Shown: positions 11,033-22,531 of the stretch, one piece after another
Numbering within the stretch: position 1 is the first letter of the stretch
Layout: each line of letters starts with the position of its first letter
Assembly: GCA_930367215.1 (NCBI GenBank)
Contig: OV884056.1
Span: forward strand, 196,953,310-197,017,309
Direction of reading: 5' to 3'
Length of the DNA stretch: 64,000 nt
DNA from: Pollenia angustigena
Taxonomy: Eukaryota > Arthropoda > Insecta > Diptera > Polleniidae
The notes under the pieces: model-generated
The model's database searches: none
Seen by the model: only the letters and a program-made list of their open reading frames with translations
Told to the model about the DNA's origin: nothing
Program-made: the position numbers and the translations under genes

Positions 11033-11650
11033 TTAGAAACTGTAACAATTCGTGAGATAAGGGAGAACCTTGTCAAATTAGAAAAAGAGAACTATGAAGT
11101 AGAAAAAGAAATAACTGAGCTTAGGAAAAAACAATTAAAACAAGAAAACTCTGTTGTTGCCGGTAGTATACGAATACATGGCATACCCTATTATAACAAT
11201 GAGAATTTAAACAACATTTTTAGTGACATCTGTACAAACTTAAATATTTCCACGCCTAAAATTAAAAACATATATAGACTACAAAAAATATATAAAGAAA
11301 ATAAAACGTACTCTCCCACTGATGAGGTTGTAGTTGTTGATTTATGTTCCCCATATGAAAAAAATTTTGTTTTAAAAACAATTGCGAAGTATAGACGTGA
11401 TACTAAAAGTGCATTATGTTTAAAACATGCAGGTTTTGAAAGCGACTCACCCATTTATATTAATGAAAACCTAACACCACACAACCATAAAATTCTTCGA
11501 GCGGCTTTAAAACTGAAAACCGAAAGGAAAATTAAAACAGCTTATTCACATCGAGGCTTGGTATATGTTAAAAAACATGGTTCTGATGACCCAATACTTA
11601 TTGAAATGTACGATGAGCTACACCAGCTTTTTCATGAAACTAACAACTAG
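11033..11650 (+). pseudogene. LINE ORF1 protein, C-terminal part
   Basis: About 205 codons open to the TAG at 11648. Continues the coiled coil (REIRENLVKLEKENYEVEKEI, heptad-like), followed by a globular region beginning SIRIHGIPYYNNENLNNIF, which resembles the RRM-like / baculovirus FP-like domain in ORF1 proteins of several insect LINEs, then a basic C-terminus. It is one frame off from the N-terminal half if the insertion is simply removed with a 4-bp duplication, so a further indel is needed. Expected role: RNA binding and RNP assembly. Confidence 0.7.
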
Positions 11651-11773
11651 AACACCAATTGAAATTTCGTTTTTATACCTATATAGACACTCTTTATTTT
11701 TATTTTTATACCTATATAAACACTCTATAAGTTATGTACTTTATTTATGTCTAGTAATAATTACTTGTTTTAA

Positions 11774-13378
11774 TGGTTTAATGAGGAAATAAAACGTCTG
11801 ATAACAGCTCGAGACTATGCATTCTCTAGGTGGAAGCGCTTTAAAACATCTGATCTGCATAATACATATCGTGGAGCTAGAAAATCTGTAACTAGAGCAA
11901 TACGAATAGCAAAATCCAATTATTATGCTGAGAAATTCACAAATTCAGTTTCTACAAAGACTACTTGGAGTGCAATTAAGGAAATTGGCATTGTGAGTAC
12001 TAAAAGCAACCAACATAACGCTAGCATGCTTGATCCAAATCAAATAAATCAAAATTTTGTTAATATACCTATGAGACAAGCGAATCATTCATATTATGTC
12101 AACCATCATAATGAAGATATACCACAAATAAAGTTTAAGTTCGAGTGCGTAAACCAGTTCGACGTTTTTAAAAGCTGTTGTTCTATCAAGTCGAATGCAA
12201 CAGGTATTGATGGCATTCATCCAAACTTCATAAAAATTATTCTTCAACCACTATTACCATTTATAACGTACATTTTCAACACAATAATAACAAAAAGCAG
12301 TTATCCGCTAAGATGGAAGAAAGCCAAAATTCTACCAATACCAAAATCTGCGACTGAATACAGGCCAATTGCTATTTTACCATATCTGTCAAAGGCATTT
12401 GAAAAACTTTTACGTATGCAGATAGTTCAATATATAAATAATAACAATCTACTTACTGAAAAACAATCTGGGTTCCGAGCTAACCATAGCTGCATTACTG
12501 CTCTGACTGATGTTTCCGAAGACATTAGAAAGAAAGTGGATGATGGCTGTTTAGTAATGCTTATATTGTTAGACCATTCAAAGGCATTTGATACAGTGGA
12601 CCATACAATATTAGCTCAAAAACTTGAAAAAATTATGAATTTTTCAGTAACTTCGGTTAAATTGATATCGTCTTACCTTGAAGGTCGAATGCAGTATGTT
12701 GAAACTAAAAGTTTGAAATCTTCACAGTTTCTGCCAATTATAAGGGGCGTTCCCCAAGGTTCCATTCTCGGGCCGTTACTGTTCTCAATTTATGCAAATG
12801 ATTTACCTGATAAGTTACACCATTGCCGTATTAGATTGTATGCTGACGACGTACAATTATATATAAGCACAAAAAAACAAAACATGGAGGCTTGTACTGC
12901 CAAGTTGAATGAAGACCTCAAACGTGTTGCGCATTGGGCAGATATAAATGGTTTAAGTTTAAATCCTTCAAAATCTAAATGTATTATAATACGAAGGAGA
13001 ACCCAGAAAATAGATCAACGTCCTAAAATTTGTATCAACGACCAACAAATTGAAATAGTTGATAAGGCAAAAAATCTTGGTCTAATTTTTAACAATACAC
13101 TCACTTGGTCAGATCATGTAACATTTGCTTGTGGCAGAACTTACTCAATACTTAGAACACTATGGCAAACACAATGTGTAACACCAATGAAGATTCGAAT
13201 ACTAATTGCGAAAACATATCTAATACCAGTCCTTACCTATGGATGTGAAATCTTCGCAAGTTGTGATTCAAATAGCAAACATAAGTTAAAGGTAGCGTTT
13301 AACAACATTACGAGATATGTTTATGGCATAAAAAATTATGTCAGTGATGGCAATTATATTAATATTACCCCGTTTTAA
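11774..13378 (+). CDS. LINE ORF2, reverse transcriptase domain (endonuclease missing)
   Basis: Open without a stop from TGG at 11774; the first ATG is at 11993 but the frame clearly starts upstream (FNEEIKRLITARDYAFSRW). Reverse transcriptase that copies the element RNA at a nicked target. Motifs seen: GIDGIHPNFIK; YRPIAILPYLSKAFEK; GFRANHSC; LDHSKAFDTVDH (motif A Asp); GVPQGSILGPLLF; LYADDVQLYI (motif C, catalytic Asp pair). A thumb-like tail follows (ITYGCEIFASC-like region written LTYGCEIFASC). Only 123 bp separates it from ORF1, whereas this kind of ORF2 normally opens with an apurinic-type endonuclease of about 220-250 residues, so the endonuclease has been deleted. TAA at 13376 interrupts the C-terminus. 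Confidence 0.85.
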   Translation, partial: WFNEEIKRLITARDYAFSRWKRFKTSDLHNTYRGARKSVTRAIRIAKSNYYAEKFTNSVSTKTTWSAIKEIGIVSTKSNQHNASMLDPNQINQNFVNIPMRQANHSYYVNHHNEDIPQIKFKFECVNQFDVFKSCCSIKSNATGIDGIHPNFIKIILQPLLPFITYIFNTIITKSSYPLRWKKAKILPIPKSATEYRPIAILPYLSKAFEKLLRMQIVQYINNNNLLTEKQSGFRANHSCITALTDVSEDIRKKVDDGCLVMLILLDHSKAFDTVDHTILAQKLEKIMNFSVTSVKLISSYLEGRMQYVETKSLKSSQFLPIIRGVPQGSILGPLLFSIYANDLPDKLHHCRIRLYADDVQLYISTKKQNMEACTAKLNEDLKRVAHWADINGLSLNPSKSKCIIIRRRTQKIDQRPKICINDQQIEIVDKAKNLGLIFNNTLTWSDHVTFACGRTYSILRTLWQTQCVTPMKIRILIAKTYLIPVLTYGCEIFASCDSNSKHKLKVAFNNITRYVYGIKNYVSDGNYINITPF

Positions 13379-13663
13379 AAAAAAATATACGGTGTGCTAT
13401 TTGAAGACTTGTTGAAAATACGAACTCTTGTTTATCTGCATAAAATTATAACCACTCGTGAACCAAATTATCTCTATAATCGTTTAAATTTTAGTCGCCT
13501 CGGAAGGAACAAGAATTTTATTCAATTTAGACACCGCACGCTAGTGTCGGAATGGCAATTTTTTATAACTGCAATACGTCTCTGGAACAATCTTCCCTCA
13601 ACAATTAAAGAAACCAGCAGCGCCCTGCATTTCAAGCAACAGTTATTTAGATTTTATTCATAA
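13379..13663 (+). pseudogene. LINE ORF2, C-terminal tail beyond an in-frame stop
   Basis: Same frame as the RT region: after the TAA at 13376-13378 the frame stays open (LKIRTLVYLHKIITTREPNYLY ... RLWNNLPSTIKE) to the stop at 13661. The motif RLWNNLP near the end is the usual C-terminal signature of this LINE group. One nonsense change therefore separates it from the RT part. Confidence 0.75.
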
Positions 13664-13918
13664 ATAACTAACGTTATTATTATCGCTCTCAATATTGTTT
13701 TCGTATATAAAAATGTATTTCACTATTCTTTTTTTTTCACTTTTGTTATATTTTATACCAACATACCTATTAATTGTTTAAATAATATACCTGTTTTATG
13801 TTATTATTTTGTATATTTTTATGTTATTGATAAATACTTTTGATCATAACTTCATTAGATTTCTACTCACTAAAACCCATGTTTTGTTGTAGAAGTTCCA
13901 AATAAATGAAATAAATAA

Positions 13919-13953
<35 letters not shown>

Positions 13954-14472
13954 TTAGAAAGAGCAAACTATAAAAAAAATGTAAAGAAAGTTTTTTATTT
14001 TATTTTCTCTCGTTATGGTTTTGTTTCAGGGATGGCGTTGAGAATTTTTAAAATTGTACCAACAACCTTTAAAAATTGTACTTTTTTACCCTAATTGTAC
14101 TAAAAGATTTTTTTAGTTGAAATTAATTTTATTTATCCCTTTCAGACCCAAGCTTTACATTGCTTTCAAATTACCCTAAATCATAAAAATCAAACAAAAT
14201 ATTTTTGTATTTTGCATATGATAGACCCATAAAATATTCCTACAGGGTCCTTTTTGGCAAACAGGACATCGCACAATTGTGCGGTCTAGGTCAATATCTG
14301 CAAATAATCTTCGAAAAGATAAAACATAGCTTGGAACTTTTCTAGCGGTTATTAAACTTAAAAAATGCAGATACTTTACTACCTTATAAGAAATAAAGAA
14401 TTTAATCAAAGGAGTTTCAAGTTTTTGTTCTATCTACTAATTTTTCTTACAGGATTCTTTCCACATTTACTT

Positions 14473-14570
14473 TTTCCCCCTATGCTAATCCCGAGGAGCT
14501 CTACGCTTGTCTGCTTGTCGGGAATTTAAATCGCAACCCCCGCACTCATAGCATATCTCACTACTAGCAA
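14473..14570 (-). mobile_element. SINE copy 1, degenerate
   Basis: Minus strand reads a tRNA-like head (CTAGTAGTGAGATATGC...), a mutated B box and the SINE body ending in GGATTAGCATAGGGGG. It matches the better copy at 17660-17805. Lies within the piggyBac remnant. Confidence 0.55.
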
Positions 14571-14958
14571 TTTTACTGACTATCACTGCCTATGTGTCCT
14601 TCCATTTCAAAACAGCTTCAATTTCAAAATTGGTAAATTGGGATATTAGCCCCGACTCATTTCTTTGTCCGAAGAGAATTTTACACTATATTTGCCATAC
14701 TTGTATCTGTTGCTACCAACCCATCTGGTGTAATGCTTCAAACAGTAGTATTTGTGTAAAAAGTCGGTCCGAAATATATATTAATGGATATAAACGGTCC
14801 ATGATCAATACCCCAATCTTTAATCCACAATATTTAAAAGTTCACTAAGCCAACTCTTGTAGTAGCACAGACAAGATTTCTCAGCCCAACGGATTGTGGT
14901 TTGGCTTAATTACTTCAATACAAGATATCTTCCCAAAAAAATATAATCTGCCCATCAA

Positions 14959-15653
14959 TTAAGTAATTCGAGATTTCTGTTGCCAAATCATAACACCATA
15001 TTTTGGTTGAACTCTCCAAAACTTATTTGTCGAGTGTGGTGTGGAGTTATCTTCAAAATGTGCATATGAACGGAGCTGTAAAACCTTATCGCGGGGCATG
15101 GAGTTATAAACGGCAGTAATTTTGCTTCCGTTCGCCCAGTACATTCTTATCGCAGGGTAAAATTGAGACACCCCATTATGATCGCGCACCAGTCAAATCT
15201 TTTTATATCTGCTGGTACGTCACGCCATGACCAGTTTACTCAACACATACATACATTTTAGTTTGTTTCACAACTTCCTCGGTATATTTCTGGAAATAAG
15301 CTTTCAAAATATTGTAATGGTGTTATGAAAGTTATCGGAAATGATAAACTTTTCAATATAACGTGCCTGTTTGGTACTTTGGATCTAAAAACTGATGATA
15401 GTTACGCTGTATCTGGGTGGTCCGAGGAGTATGATTGCTTAACTGGTGTACTTGTTTGGTCAATCGTGTTGGGGAAAGTGTTTGGATTACATAAGCTTTC
15501 ATAACTTTCTTGTGCATCAGTATTTACATTACAAGGGATCCATGTTTCATTAGTAGCATTATCATCAACACTGATGTCAGCATCAGAATCGTTAAAAATT
15601 TTTAAAACTGCCCCAACAACATAATTCCCCTGTAAAATTATTAGGTAGCACAA
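14959..15653 (-). pseudogene. piggyBac transposase, pseudogene
   Basis: Two open pieces of one decayed gene. 15653-15402 (83 aa) is acidic (NDSDADISVDDNATNETW), as in piggyBac N-termini. 15189-14959 holds QFYPAIRMYWANG, YNSMPRDKVLQLRSYAHFED and NKFWRVQPK, which match the core of the DDE_Tnp_1_7 family just before the catalytic region. Several stops and frameshifts lie between them. A further open stretch at 14409-14176 with CPVCQKGPC may be what is left of the C-terminal cysteine-rich end. No catalytic triad can be followed. Confidence 0.7.
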
Positions 15654-16172
15654 ACGTGAGTATAAAACAAAATGTCATGTTGTGTCTGATCATCACAATT
15701 GTGCTATGTATCTGTATTTTCTTGAGCGCTGACTTCTTGTTACTATGCACAATATCAACACTAAAGAGCCTAATTGTTGCAAATACTCATTATACAGTTA
15801 CCACTACTAAAACTAAAAACGTATTTCAATATTATTTTACAAAAATACTTTACTTGTGAAGGCATGTTTACACTTGTGGAAAGACACAATAAAACATAAG
15901 CTGTAGTTTTTTATTTCTGCTGGTTAGTTTTTTTCTTTTTATTTTTTTTAAACAGAAACAAGAATTCACAATCATTGCTTGCCGGTTAATAGACAAAAAA
16001 TTATTATTTCATGTAATTTGAGGCAAACAAAGGCAGACCGCACAATCGATTCAGTTAGGTCTGAAAGGATTAAGTTCATAAAAAACACCACAAAAAGGTA
16101 TTATAAATCTTAGTTTAAAAAGTATCAACAAAAAAGTACAATTAAAACAACTTAGCCATCCCTGTTCTGTTA

Positions 16173-17659
16173 ATTTTATTAAATGTTGCCAACTTTTTGT
16201 TTATGAGAAACCTAAAAACAAAAAGCGGTAAATCGCTGAATTTGCCCAAAAAGCGCTGATTCAGCAACACTTTTAATATTTCAAGCTTGAAATGTCAATT
16301 TTAAGTGGAACAATTTTACATTTTTTTTTGACATAACTTCATTTTTTATCGATATCTTTAGTAAAATTTTTGACAGTTTGCCATTTATCTTAATACAGCT
16401 GAACCCTTCGCACTTGCACTGTTCACCAAAACTTGAACAATGCATTAAAAATGTAGTGTCATAAGGGCTTTACATTGTTAATGGTAGGTTGTCAGTGACA
16501 TACAATTTAAATGGATTCAGTGTTATAAAATTGTTTTTTAAAAAAAAAAGTCAAATCAAGAAATTGTAAAAACTTGGTGTTAATAAAGCGGCAATCTTGC
16601 AAAGGTATTTTCTTGTTTACATATTTTATGAAAAACAAACTAAAGAAATTGGAATTTGGTCATTCATTTTGTTCATTTGTTTATTTATTTAATATCAATC
16701 TATTTACAAATTTGGGTTTACATACTTATATTTTTTTTATATTTTGAAGAATACACTTTTTGATCTAAAAACCATGCGATCCAATTTTGTGTTTTGTTCT
16801 CGTCGAATAAAAAATTGCAGTATTACATGTTTGGCAAGACATTTTATACACGCACCTTTTAACATGTGTCATTTTTCTTGTAGAATAAAAAACCCCATTA
16901 GTTTTTTGGATAGGGCATGTCAAATTAACTAAATCTTGCTTCGACAAGCCTACTCATAACGTTTTCTTTCGAAAAGTATAAACATTTTTACATAATCTGA
17001 AAGAAAATATTGGGAACATAGCCATCTTTTGGTGAAATAGTCAGAATCAGTATTTATATGCATGAAATTTATACGCTTATACCAATTTACTTTTAGAATA
17101 ATGCATTAGTTACCATTGCTTAAATTCTGTTTTCCTACCAATATAAAAATATTTAACAACTATTGATAACAGTTTGATATTAAACATAATCCACCCGATT
17201 AAAAAGCTAAAAAATCGTTAAAAAATCAATCCAAAAAATCCGTTTTATCCGAATATTTCTTAAGGCAACGGAGATAACCTAAGCATTTAATCATATTTTT
17301 GAAGGCCAGCTTAAGTCTGATTTTATTTGCAATCCATAAAAACATATTTTTTGGCAATTTTTTTTAAAGTTTGAATATCCGAGGTTACCAATTTTCCCGA
17401 CCCTCTATGGACCCGTGTTCTTTAAAATCAACTCAAAAGTTGCCCGGCTATGACAGTTACAAGAACTGCAACAGTTGCAGAATTATTTTTCAAAACGAAA
17501 CGTTCGTAAGCCATTGTGTTGTATTTCAGTAAAAAAAGAACAACAAAAAAATGTTGCAAGAAACAGGTGCAAAAGTATATATGGGGTTAAAACGGTCACT
17601 TTCAGCTTTCTGGTGGTACTAAAATCTCTTTAACCATAACAAGTTATATTGCTCTGAAA
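16173..17659. other. AT-rich stretch, no gene recognised
   Basis: No conserved frame, RNA gene or terminal repeat pair was recognised. Short open frames on both strands at 16744-16947 overlap one another and have no family resemblance. Confidence 0.45.
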
Positions 17660-17805
17660 TTCAGATTTTTTATTTTTTTTTTAAATTCCCAATGCTAATC
17701 CCCGCGAAGCTTTACGCCTGTCTGCAGGAAAGAAACCAGTGTCTCTGGCGGGAATCGAACCCGCAACCCCGGGGGTGATAGACTAGCTCACTACTAGCTA
17801 GCCTA
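17660..17805 (-). mobile_element. tRNA-derived SINE, copy 2 (best copy)
   Basis: On the minus strand: an A-box-like TAGTAGTGAGC region; a B box GGTTCGATTCC (17751-17761), which fits the Pol III consensus exactly; the body CAGACAGGCGTAAAGCTTCG..GGATTAGCATTGG; and an A-rich tail at 17660-17690. Non-autonomous; a partner LINE would mobilise it. It resembles a tRNA pseudogene but the body and A tail mark it as a SINE. Confidence 0.78.
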
Positions 17806-17946
17806 TCTAAAATATAGAACCTGGGGAAACATTTAATAACACATCAGGTACAAATGATGCCGTGATGTTTTAACCGTTTCTTAAAGACCACTATCCCGCT
17901 AATATAACAAAAAAAAAATAAAAAATGTTGACCAATTATCGATAGT

Positions 17947-20293
17947 CAGGGAAACCATAAATATGCAATTGCATGTTTTTCCATATGCGACCAATGAAGG
18001 CAGAATCAATATTTTTATCCATTTTATAGCTTTTTATGAATTTTGGCATTGATTTGCTAGCGCATATTTTTGCATATTTTACCGTTTGCAGCATTTTTTT
18101 GCATAAATTGGCTAAAATAGCCTTTATGCAGCATATGGTTAAGTTTTGAGTGCACATTTTGCCTTTTTGAGGCGTATTTTGATGCATGTTACATTTTTTT
18201 AAGATGCCAAGAGCTTTCGCAGCAAATAAAAAATAATATATATTTTTGCGTGTTACTTCAATTAAGCCATCTACATTTAATTTTAAAATTTTTTTTTGTA
18301 AGATAAAGCAGGCTGTCATTAAAGATAAGTGTTATTTTAAACTTTAAAATTTTATATAAACACACAGAAAAAAATCAATGTAAATTCGTTCAAAACAAGG
18401 TTGATTTTACATTTTTCAGTAGTGATTTTGCTTCATTGTTGTTTCATGTCAATTTAACATGATTTTACAATAACTTACGAACAACATTTTTTTTTTTTAA
18501 TAACTATAATTCATGTTAATTTAACATTGCAGTAAAGTTGGAGCAAAATGTCAATAATATTGAAATAACAATCCGAATCACGTTGAATGAAAGTTATTAA
18601 AAGTTGAAACAACTTGAATTTCATGTAGAATCAAATTGGTTGGAGTGTGATATAACAGTGTGAAGACAACATATGCATTTATTTAAGAATAATTTAAAAC
18701 ACTTACCCCTGTAACACATGTTTCACTTAGTTTGTATCTCCTTTGTTAACAGAAGCATCAGCAGAATGGCCCGATATCGTTTTAGTCATCATTCTACTTT
18801 GAAAACTTGATGTACTATTTAACTAAATAATTTTAATTAAAAGAATACGTGAATTGTCTTCTTTTTATAACATATTTTTAACATGAAAATAAAAAAATGT
18901 ACATACTTAAGTGTGTATGCATGTTAATTTAACAAGATAAACTTTTGATTTTAATATAAAACAGGTTTTTATGGATTCAATATTGAACAATATTATTTTA
19001 ACAGTGAATAATATAAAATAAACGTGTTTTCTGGTTATTTAAATATTTTTCATTTAAAATTAATATGAAATAATGATAAAATAAATGTTCTTAATCAACA
19101 TTTCGCCATGTTATTTTAACATTGGTATTTTTTTCTGTGTGAAGGGACACATTAACAACAAATCATTTATATACGTTTTTGGCGATGTGCGTAATACATA
19201 GAAACCTGAACTCATCTTTAAGTATACCGATTAATTTAGAATCATTTTTTAAAGTGATCTAACGATAACCATCCGTCCGTCTGTCTGGTTGCCTTTTGTG
19301 CGCAAAGTGCAAGTTGCAATCTTGCACTAAAGTCGAATTCTACGTAAATGGTGAGTATCGGTCTATAGTTTTACATATTTCACATAAAAAGTGCTTTACA
19401 AATTAGACTCTTTGTGTCCGTAAACCATCTAATTATGTTGGTATTTAGGTTAAATTCGCCGCAAAATTATTTTGCACATCTGCCCAAAGTTTACATCTAT
19501 AAATAGATTAAACTTCCTTTTAAATGTTAACATTAATAATCAATTTAGCGAACGTCCCTAAAATCCCATTAAGCAAAAAATCTAATATGGATGTTAATAT
19601 CTAGATAATAACAAGTAACTCTTATATGAATTTTAACCTCTTAACATAAGTTTGTTTTTGTGAGTCGATGACTGCCTTTCATTTCCAAACAGGTTAAAAT
19701 GTCGAACATTCGTCTGTTAATACTATAGAGTTTGGGCTTTGCCGCTTATAGTTTAATGATTGTTCTTAATAAATTAAACGCGAATAACGTTTAAAGTTAC
19801 AAAATAATAATTTTTCAGGAGGGCAAAAGAACGTTTTTTGACAGGCAGCATTATTTGTTTTAAAAAGTTTTTTTATTCTATTAATAAAAATAATGATATT
19901 AAAAAATTTTATGCAAAATGCTTTTAAAACATTATTCCGCACTGCAAAACCATTTTGGTTTCATTATTTTGTTAGTAACTTGCAATGTTCTTCCACTGGC
20001 TGACACTTTGTATGCCATTTTGAAGGCGTTAAGGTGCATAATTTTGGTTGATTTGATGTTTAAACTGTGTAAGAGAGTAAGGTTAACGGTTATCTGCAAA
20101 AAAACAGTTTCTGCAAAATGTGGCGTTTACAACGTTATTCGCGGCTGTGCCTCAATTGTTGAATATTTCGTTTTCAAATGAGCAATTTTTTTGGGGAATA
20201 TTTTAAAAAAATTTCAGGGCGTATTTTCAAGTTTTTACTGCATATTTAATGCGCATAAAACGTATTATTTAGAGCATATTTCTGGTTTCCCTG
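17947..20293. mobile_element. CAGGGAAACC TIR element (hAT-like), non-autonomous
   Basis: Ends CAGGGAAACCATAAATATGC (17947) and GCATATTTCTGGTTTCCCTG (ending 20293). Flanking octamers TCGATAGT and TTGATAAC agree at only 5 of 8. Subterminal DNA is rich in GCATATTTTGCA-like repeats, which create the open frame 17936-18319 on the minus strand. No transposase motif seen; the open frame 19918-20181 has no recognisable family. Confidence 0.55.
18360..19141. mobile_element. MITE with CACACAGAAAAAAA ends
   Basis: Left end ACACACAGAAAAAAATC, right end TATTTTTTTCTGTGTG. About 780 bp, AT-rich, non-coding, with repeated TGTTAATTTAACAT-like palindromes inside. Nested within 17947-20293. Confidence 0.65.
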
Positions 20294-21127
20294 TTGATAA
20301 CAGTTTGCGAGATATCACAATTTAGTTCTGATCAAATTTACAAAAATTAAACTATTTCCAAAACAACATTAAATATTTGTTTCCAGCAGCATGCCACACC
20401 CACACCCACAATTACCAATATTTTGATCCATTTTTTGGATACCTCAGTTCCAGGCGCGGATCCAGCTCGAGCCTTAGGGGGGTGAAATTTTGAAATAGCG
20501 ACTCTATTTCGCGGTTTTTTTAATAAACTAAATTTTAATGGCAAATGATAGATGTTGGGATAGATGAGTTGTTTGGCGGATATATGAAACAGTGATAATT
20601 TTCAGCAGCTTACTAATATATGCGCGGAACGAGCTATTAAAGTTGCACAAGATATTTTTCCATTACGTTAATCAACTCGCACTTAAAACTTAAAATTTAT
20701 TTCATTAAACCCAAAAAAAGCTTTACATTTTTGTTATTTTTGTTATGTATTTATGCCTAATATTTTAAATTTAAAAAGAGCTTGAAAACCAAATTTTCTA
20801 TGAAAATTTACCTTAATAAACATTTATTAAATTTTATAATCATTTATGAATATGGGGGCTAAAATATTAGCATATATAAACAATAAATGCACCATATATT
20901 GACGGCTCAGAGCTGAAGCGAACCAAGTCAAAAAAGAAAATTCGAAAAAAACTCAACAAAAAGGTTAAATAAAATATAAGATCATTTCAATATACATTAA
21001 TCTTTTTAAATAAGCAATTTATGATTTCCTTGTGAAATCATGGCCTCCCGCTCTTAGCTTTACTGACGAGCATTGAAACGAAAATTTGAAATATTTTAAT
21101 TAGATTTGGTTAGATATCTTCATCACA

Positions 21128-21406
21128 CACTGAAAAAAATTTCTTCGCAGATCCAATGAAATTTACATTAAAATTCAACCTATGTAACCTTTCATTGGAT
21201 TAATGAAATGTTTTATAAAATCAATGAAAATTTTGCATAAGTTTAATGACAAACGTTTATTTTATCCATTTTTTCAATGAGGAGTCATAAACTCAATGAA
21301 AATTTTGTCATTGATTTTATTAATCCTTCATTAATCCAATGAAAGGTTACATATGTTGAATTTTAATGTAAATTTCATTGGATCTGTGAAGAAAATTTTT
21401 TCAGTG
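21128..21406. mobile_element. palindromic MITE, CACTGAAAAAAATT ends
   Basis: 279 bp, close to a perfect palindrome: the left half (CTTCGCAGATCCAATGAAAT...) is repeated in inverse orientation in the right half (...ATTTCATTGGATCTGTGAAG). Non-coding. Inserted in the hAT element. Related in its ends and CAATGAAA motifs to 33134-34060. Confidence 0.8.
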
Positions 21407-21533
21407 CAGTTTATTAAAGTTTAGATGTTAGTAGGTGCTTATCTCTTTTATCAAATATAATCAGCTCATCAGCTAGTTTTGGTTTTAAAAGTTTTGTATC
21501 TGTATATGACTTGATTACACTTTGAGGTAGAAA

Positions 21534-22531
21534 TTAAGGTATGTTCAATACATTTGGGATATCTATTGGGAAATTGGTTGTGAGATCTTCTAATTCAATA
21601 AGAGGAATGTAACCTACAACTCGGTAGTAATCTTCAACATTTTGGACGTGATTATTTCGTTCAAATCTAGTCTTTTCGATTTGAACGCAAATAACTTTAA
21701 CTTTTTCAAAAATCGCTTTAAATTGTGCTTCGGCTTTATTTGTTTTTTCTTCAATGCACATGATTAAATTTTGATCAGGCTTGATCCTTTTTGGAGATCT
21801 ATATCTTGCTTTTGTAAAATGATACTAAGTGGCTGTGTTACAATAGGTATCACACTTAATATTTATATTCCGCAAATAAATTTAAAAGTACTAAGTGAGT
21901 TCCTTAATATAAAGGTGGATATACTACCTTTCCATTCAGATATTTTTTCCAAAGCTTCTACTATATGATGTACACTTGTTGCAAAGACGCATAATGAAGA
22001 GAGTTTGGCTCCCAAATACTTTGCTAAAACTGTTTTTCGCTTAGGATGATTATACTTAAAAAATTATTATATTATATTATTTAACAAATGATACAACTTT
22101 TTGTATTAATGGCACTTTATTGCTTTTAGAAATTGAGTTGTTCGATTTATGGGAATAGCAAGGCGTTTGTTTCGCATTTGGCGCGTTTCCAGAAATTTCT
22201 AACAGCTCCATTTTCTGCTGACATCAGTGGTACCACCCATCTGCTCCATCTCCTACACAAAATTTGTCAAAGCTTTAAGAACTATTGATGATAGTGCCTT
22301 CGTATTAATGGACACATCAACGTCATCAATATCTTTTGATGCCTCTTTAAATGCTTTTGCAACAAAGTCAATAAATTCTTCCCTAAAAACTTTTTGTTGT
22401 ATGTTGAAATATCTTAAAGATAAGGAAATATGGCTTTTCCCCGACAAATTCGGGCTTTCGTCAAAAATTATCAAATAGAATTTTGATTCATATAACACAT
22501 AAATATGTATATGTATACATAAATATTGCAA
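21534..22531 (-). pseudogene. hAT transposase (DUF4371/ZMYM-like type), pseudogene
   Basis: Reads on the minus strand. 22531-22253 contains FYLIIFDESPNLSGKSHISLSLRYF and VFREEFIDFV, matching the block around the first catalytic Asp in hAT transposases of the DUF4371 type (pattern: Asp-Glu followed by an RY-ending strand). Downstream, 22020-21961 (LCSLCVFATSVHHIVEALEK) and 21761-21534 (QIEKTRFERNN) continue the RNase H-fold region in broken frames. No C-terminal dimerisation motif is seen. Confidence 0.7.

Larger units (their letters stand above)
8591..13951 (+). mobile_element. non-LTR retrotransposon (LINE), EN-deleted, split by nested insertions
   Basis: Autonomous-type LINE with 5' UTR, ORF1, ORF2 and an A-rich 3' end (AATAAATGAAATAAATAAAT followed by a poly-A run to 13951). 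ORF1 is split by a 1.83-kb insertion at 9200-11028. ORF2 retains reverse transcriptase but lacks the upstream endonuclease domain. The RT sequence suggests the jockey/CR1 part of the LINE tree, but I cannot fix the clade by eye. The 5' limit is approximate and no target duplication was found. Confidence 0.82.
14136..16069 (-). mobile_element. degenerate piggyBac element
   Basis: TIRs TCCCTTTCAGACCCA (14136) and TAGGTCTGAAAGGA (ending 16069). The right flank is TTAA (16070-16073); the left is TTTA (14132-14135), a decayed TTAA. About 1.9 kb. It carries transposase relics on the minus strand and a SINE remnant at 14473-14570. Confidence 0.7.
14027..16164. mobile_element. CAGGGATGG-type (hAT-like) element hosting a dead piggyBac
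   Basis: Starts CAGGGATGGC at 14027, ends GCCATCCCTG at 16164. The flanking octamers TTTTGTTT (14019-14026) and TTCTGTTA (16165-16172) agree at 6 of 8 positions, as expected for an old hAT target duplication. Arms outside the piggyBac insertion carry AATTGTACTTTTTT-like motifs shared with the element at 9452. Non-coding itself. Confidence 0.65.

Noticed and set aside
17740..17805. tRNA gene
   Set aside because: B box is perfect, but the body and A tail match other copies, so it is a SINE head.
17936..18319. 127-aa open frame on the minus strand
   Set aside because: Produced by GCATATTTTGCA-type repeats at the end of the CAGGGAAACC element; no protein motif.
19918..20181. 87-aa frame with cysteines
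   Set aside because: No motif, and it runs into the subterminal repeats of the hAT-like element.
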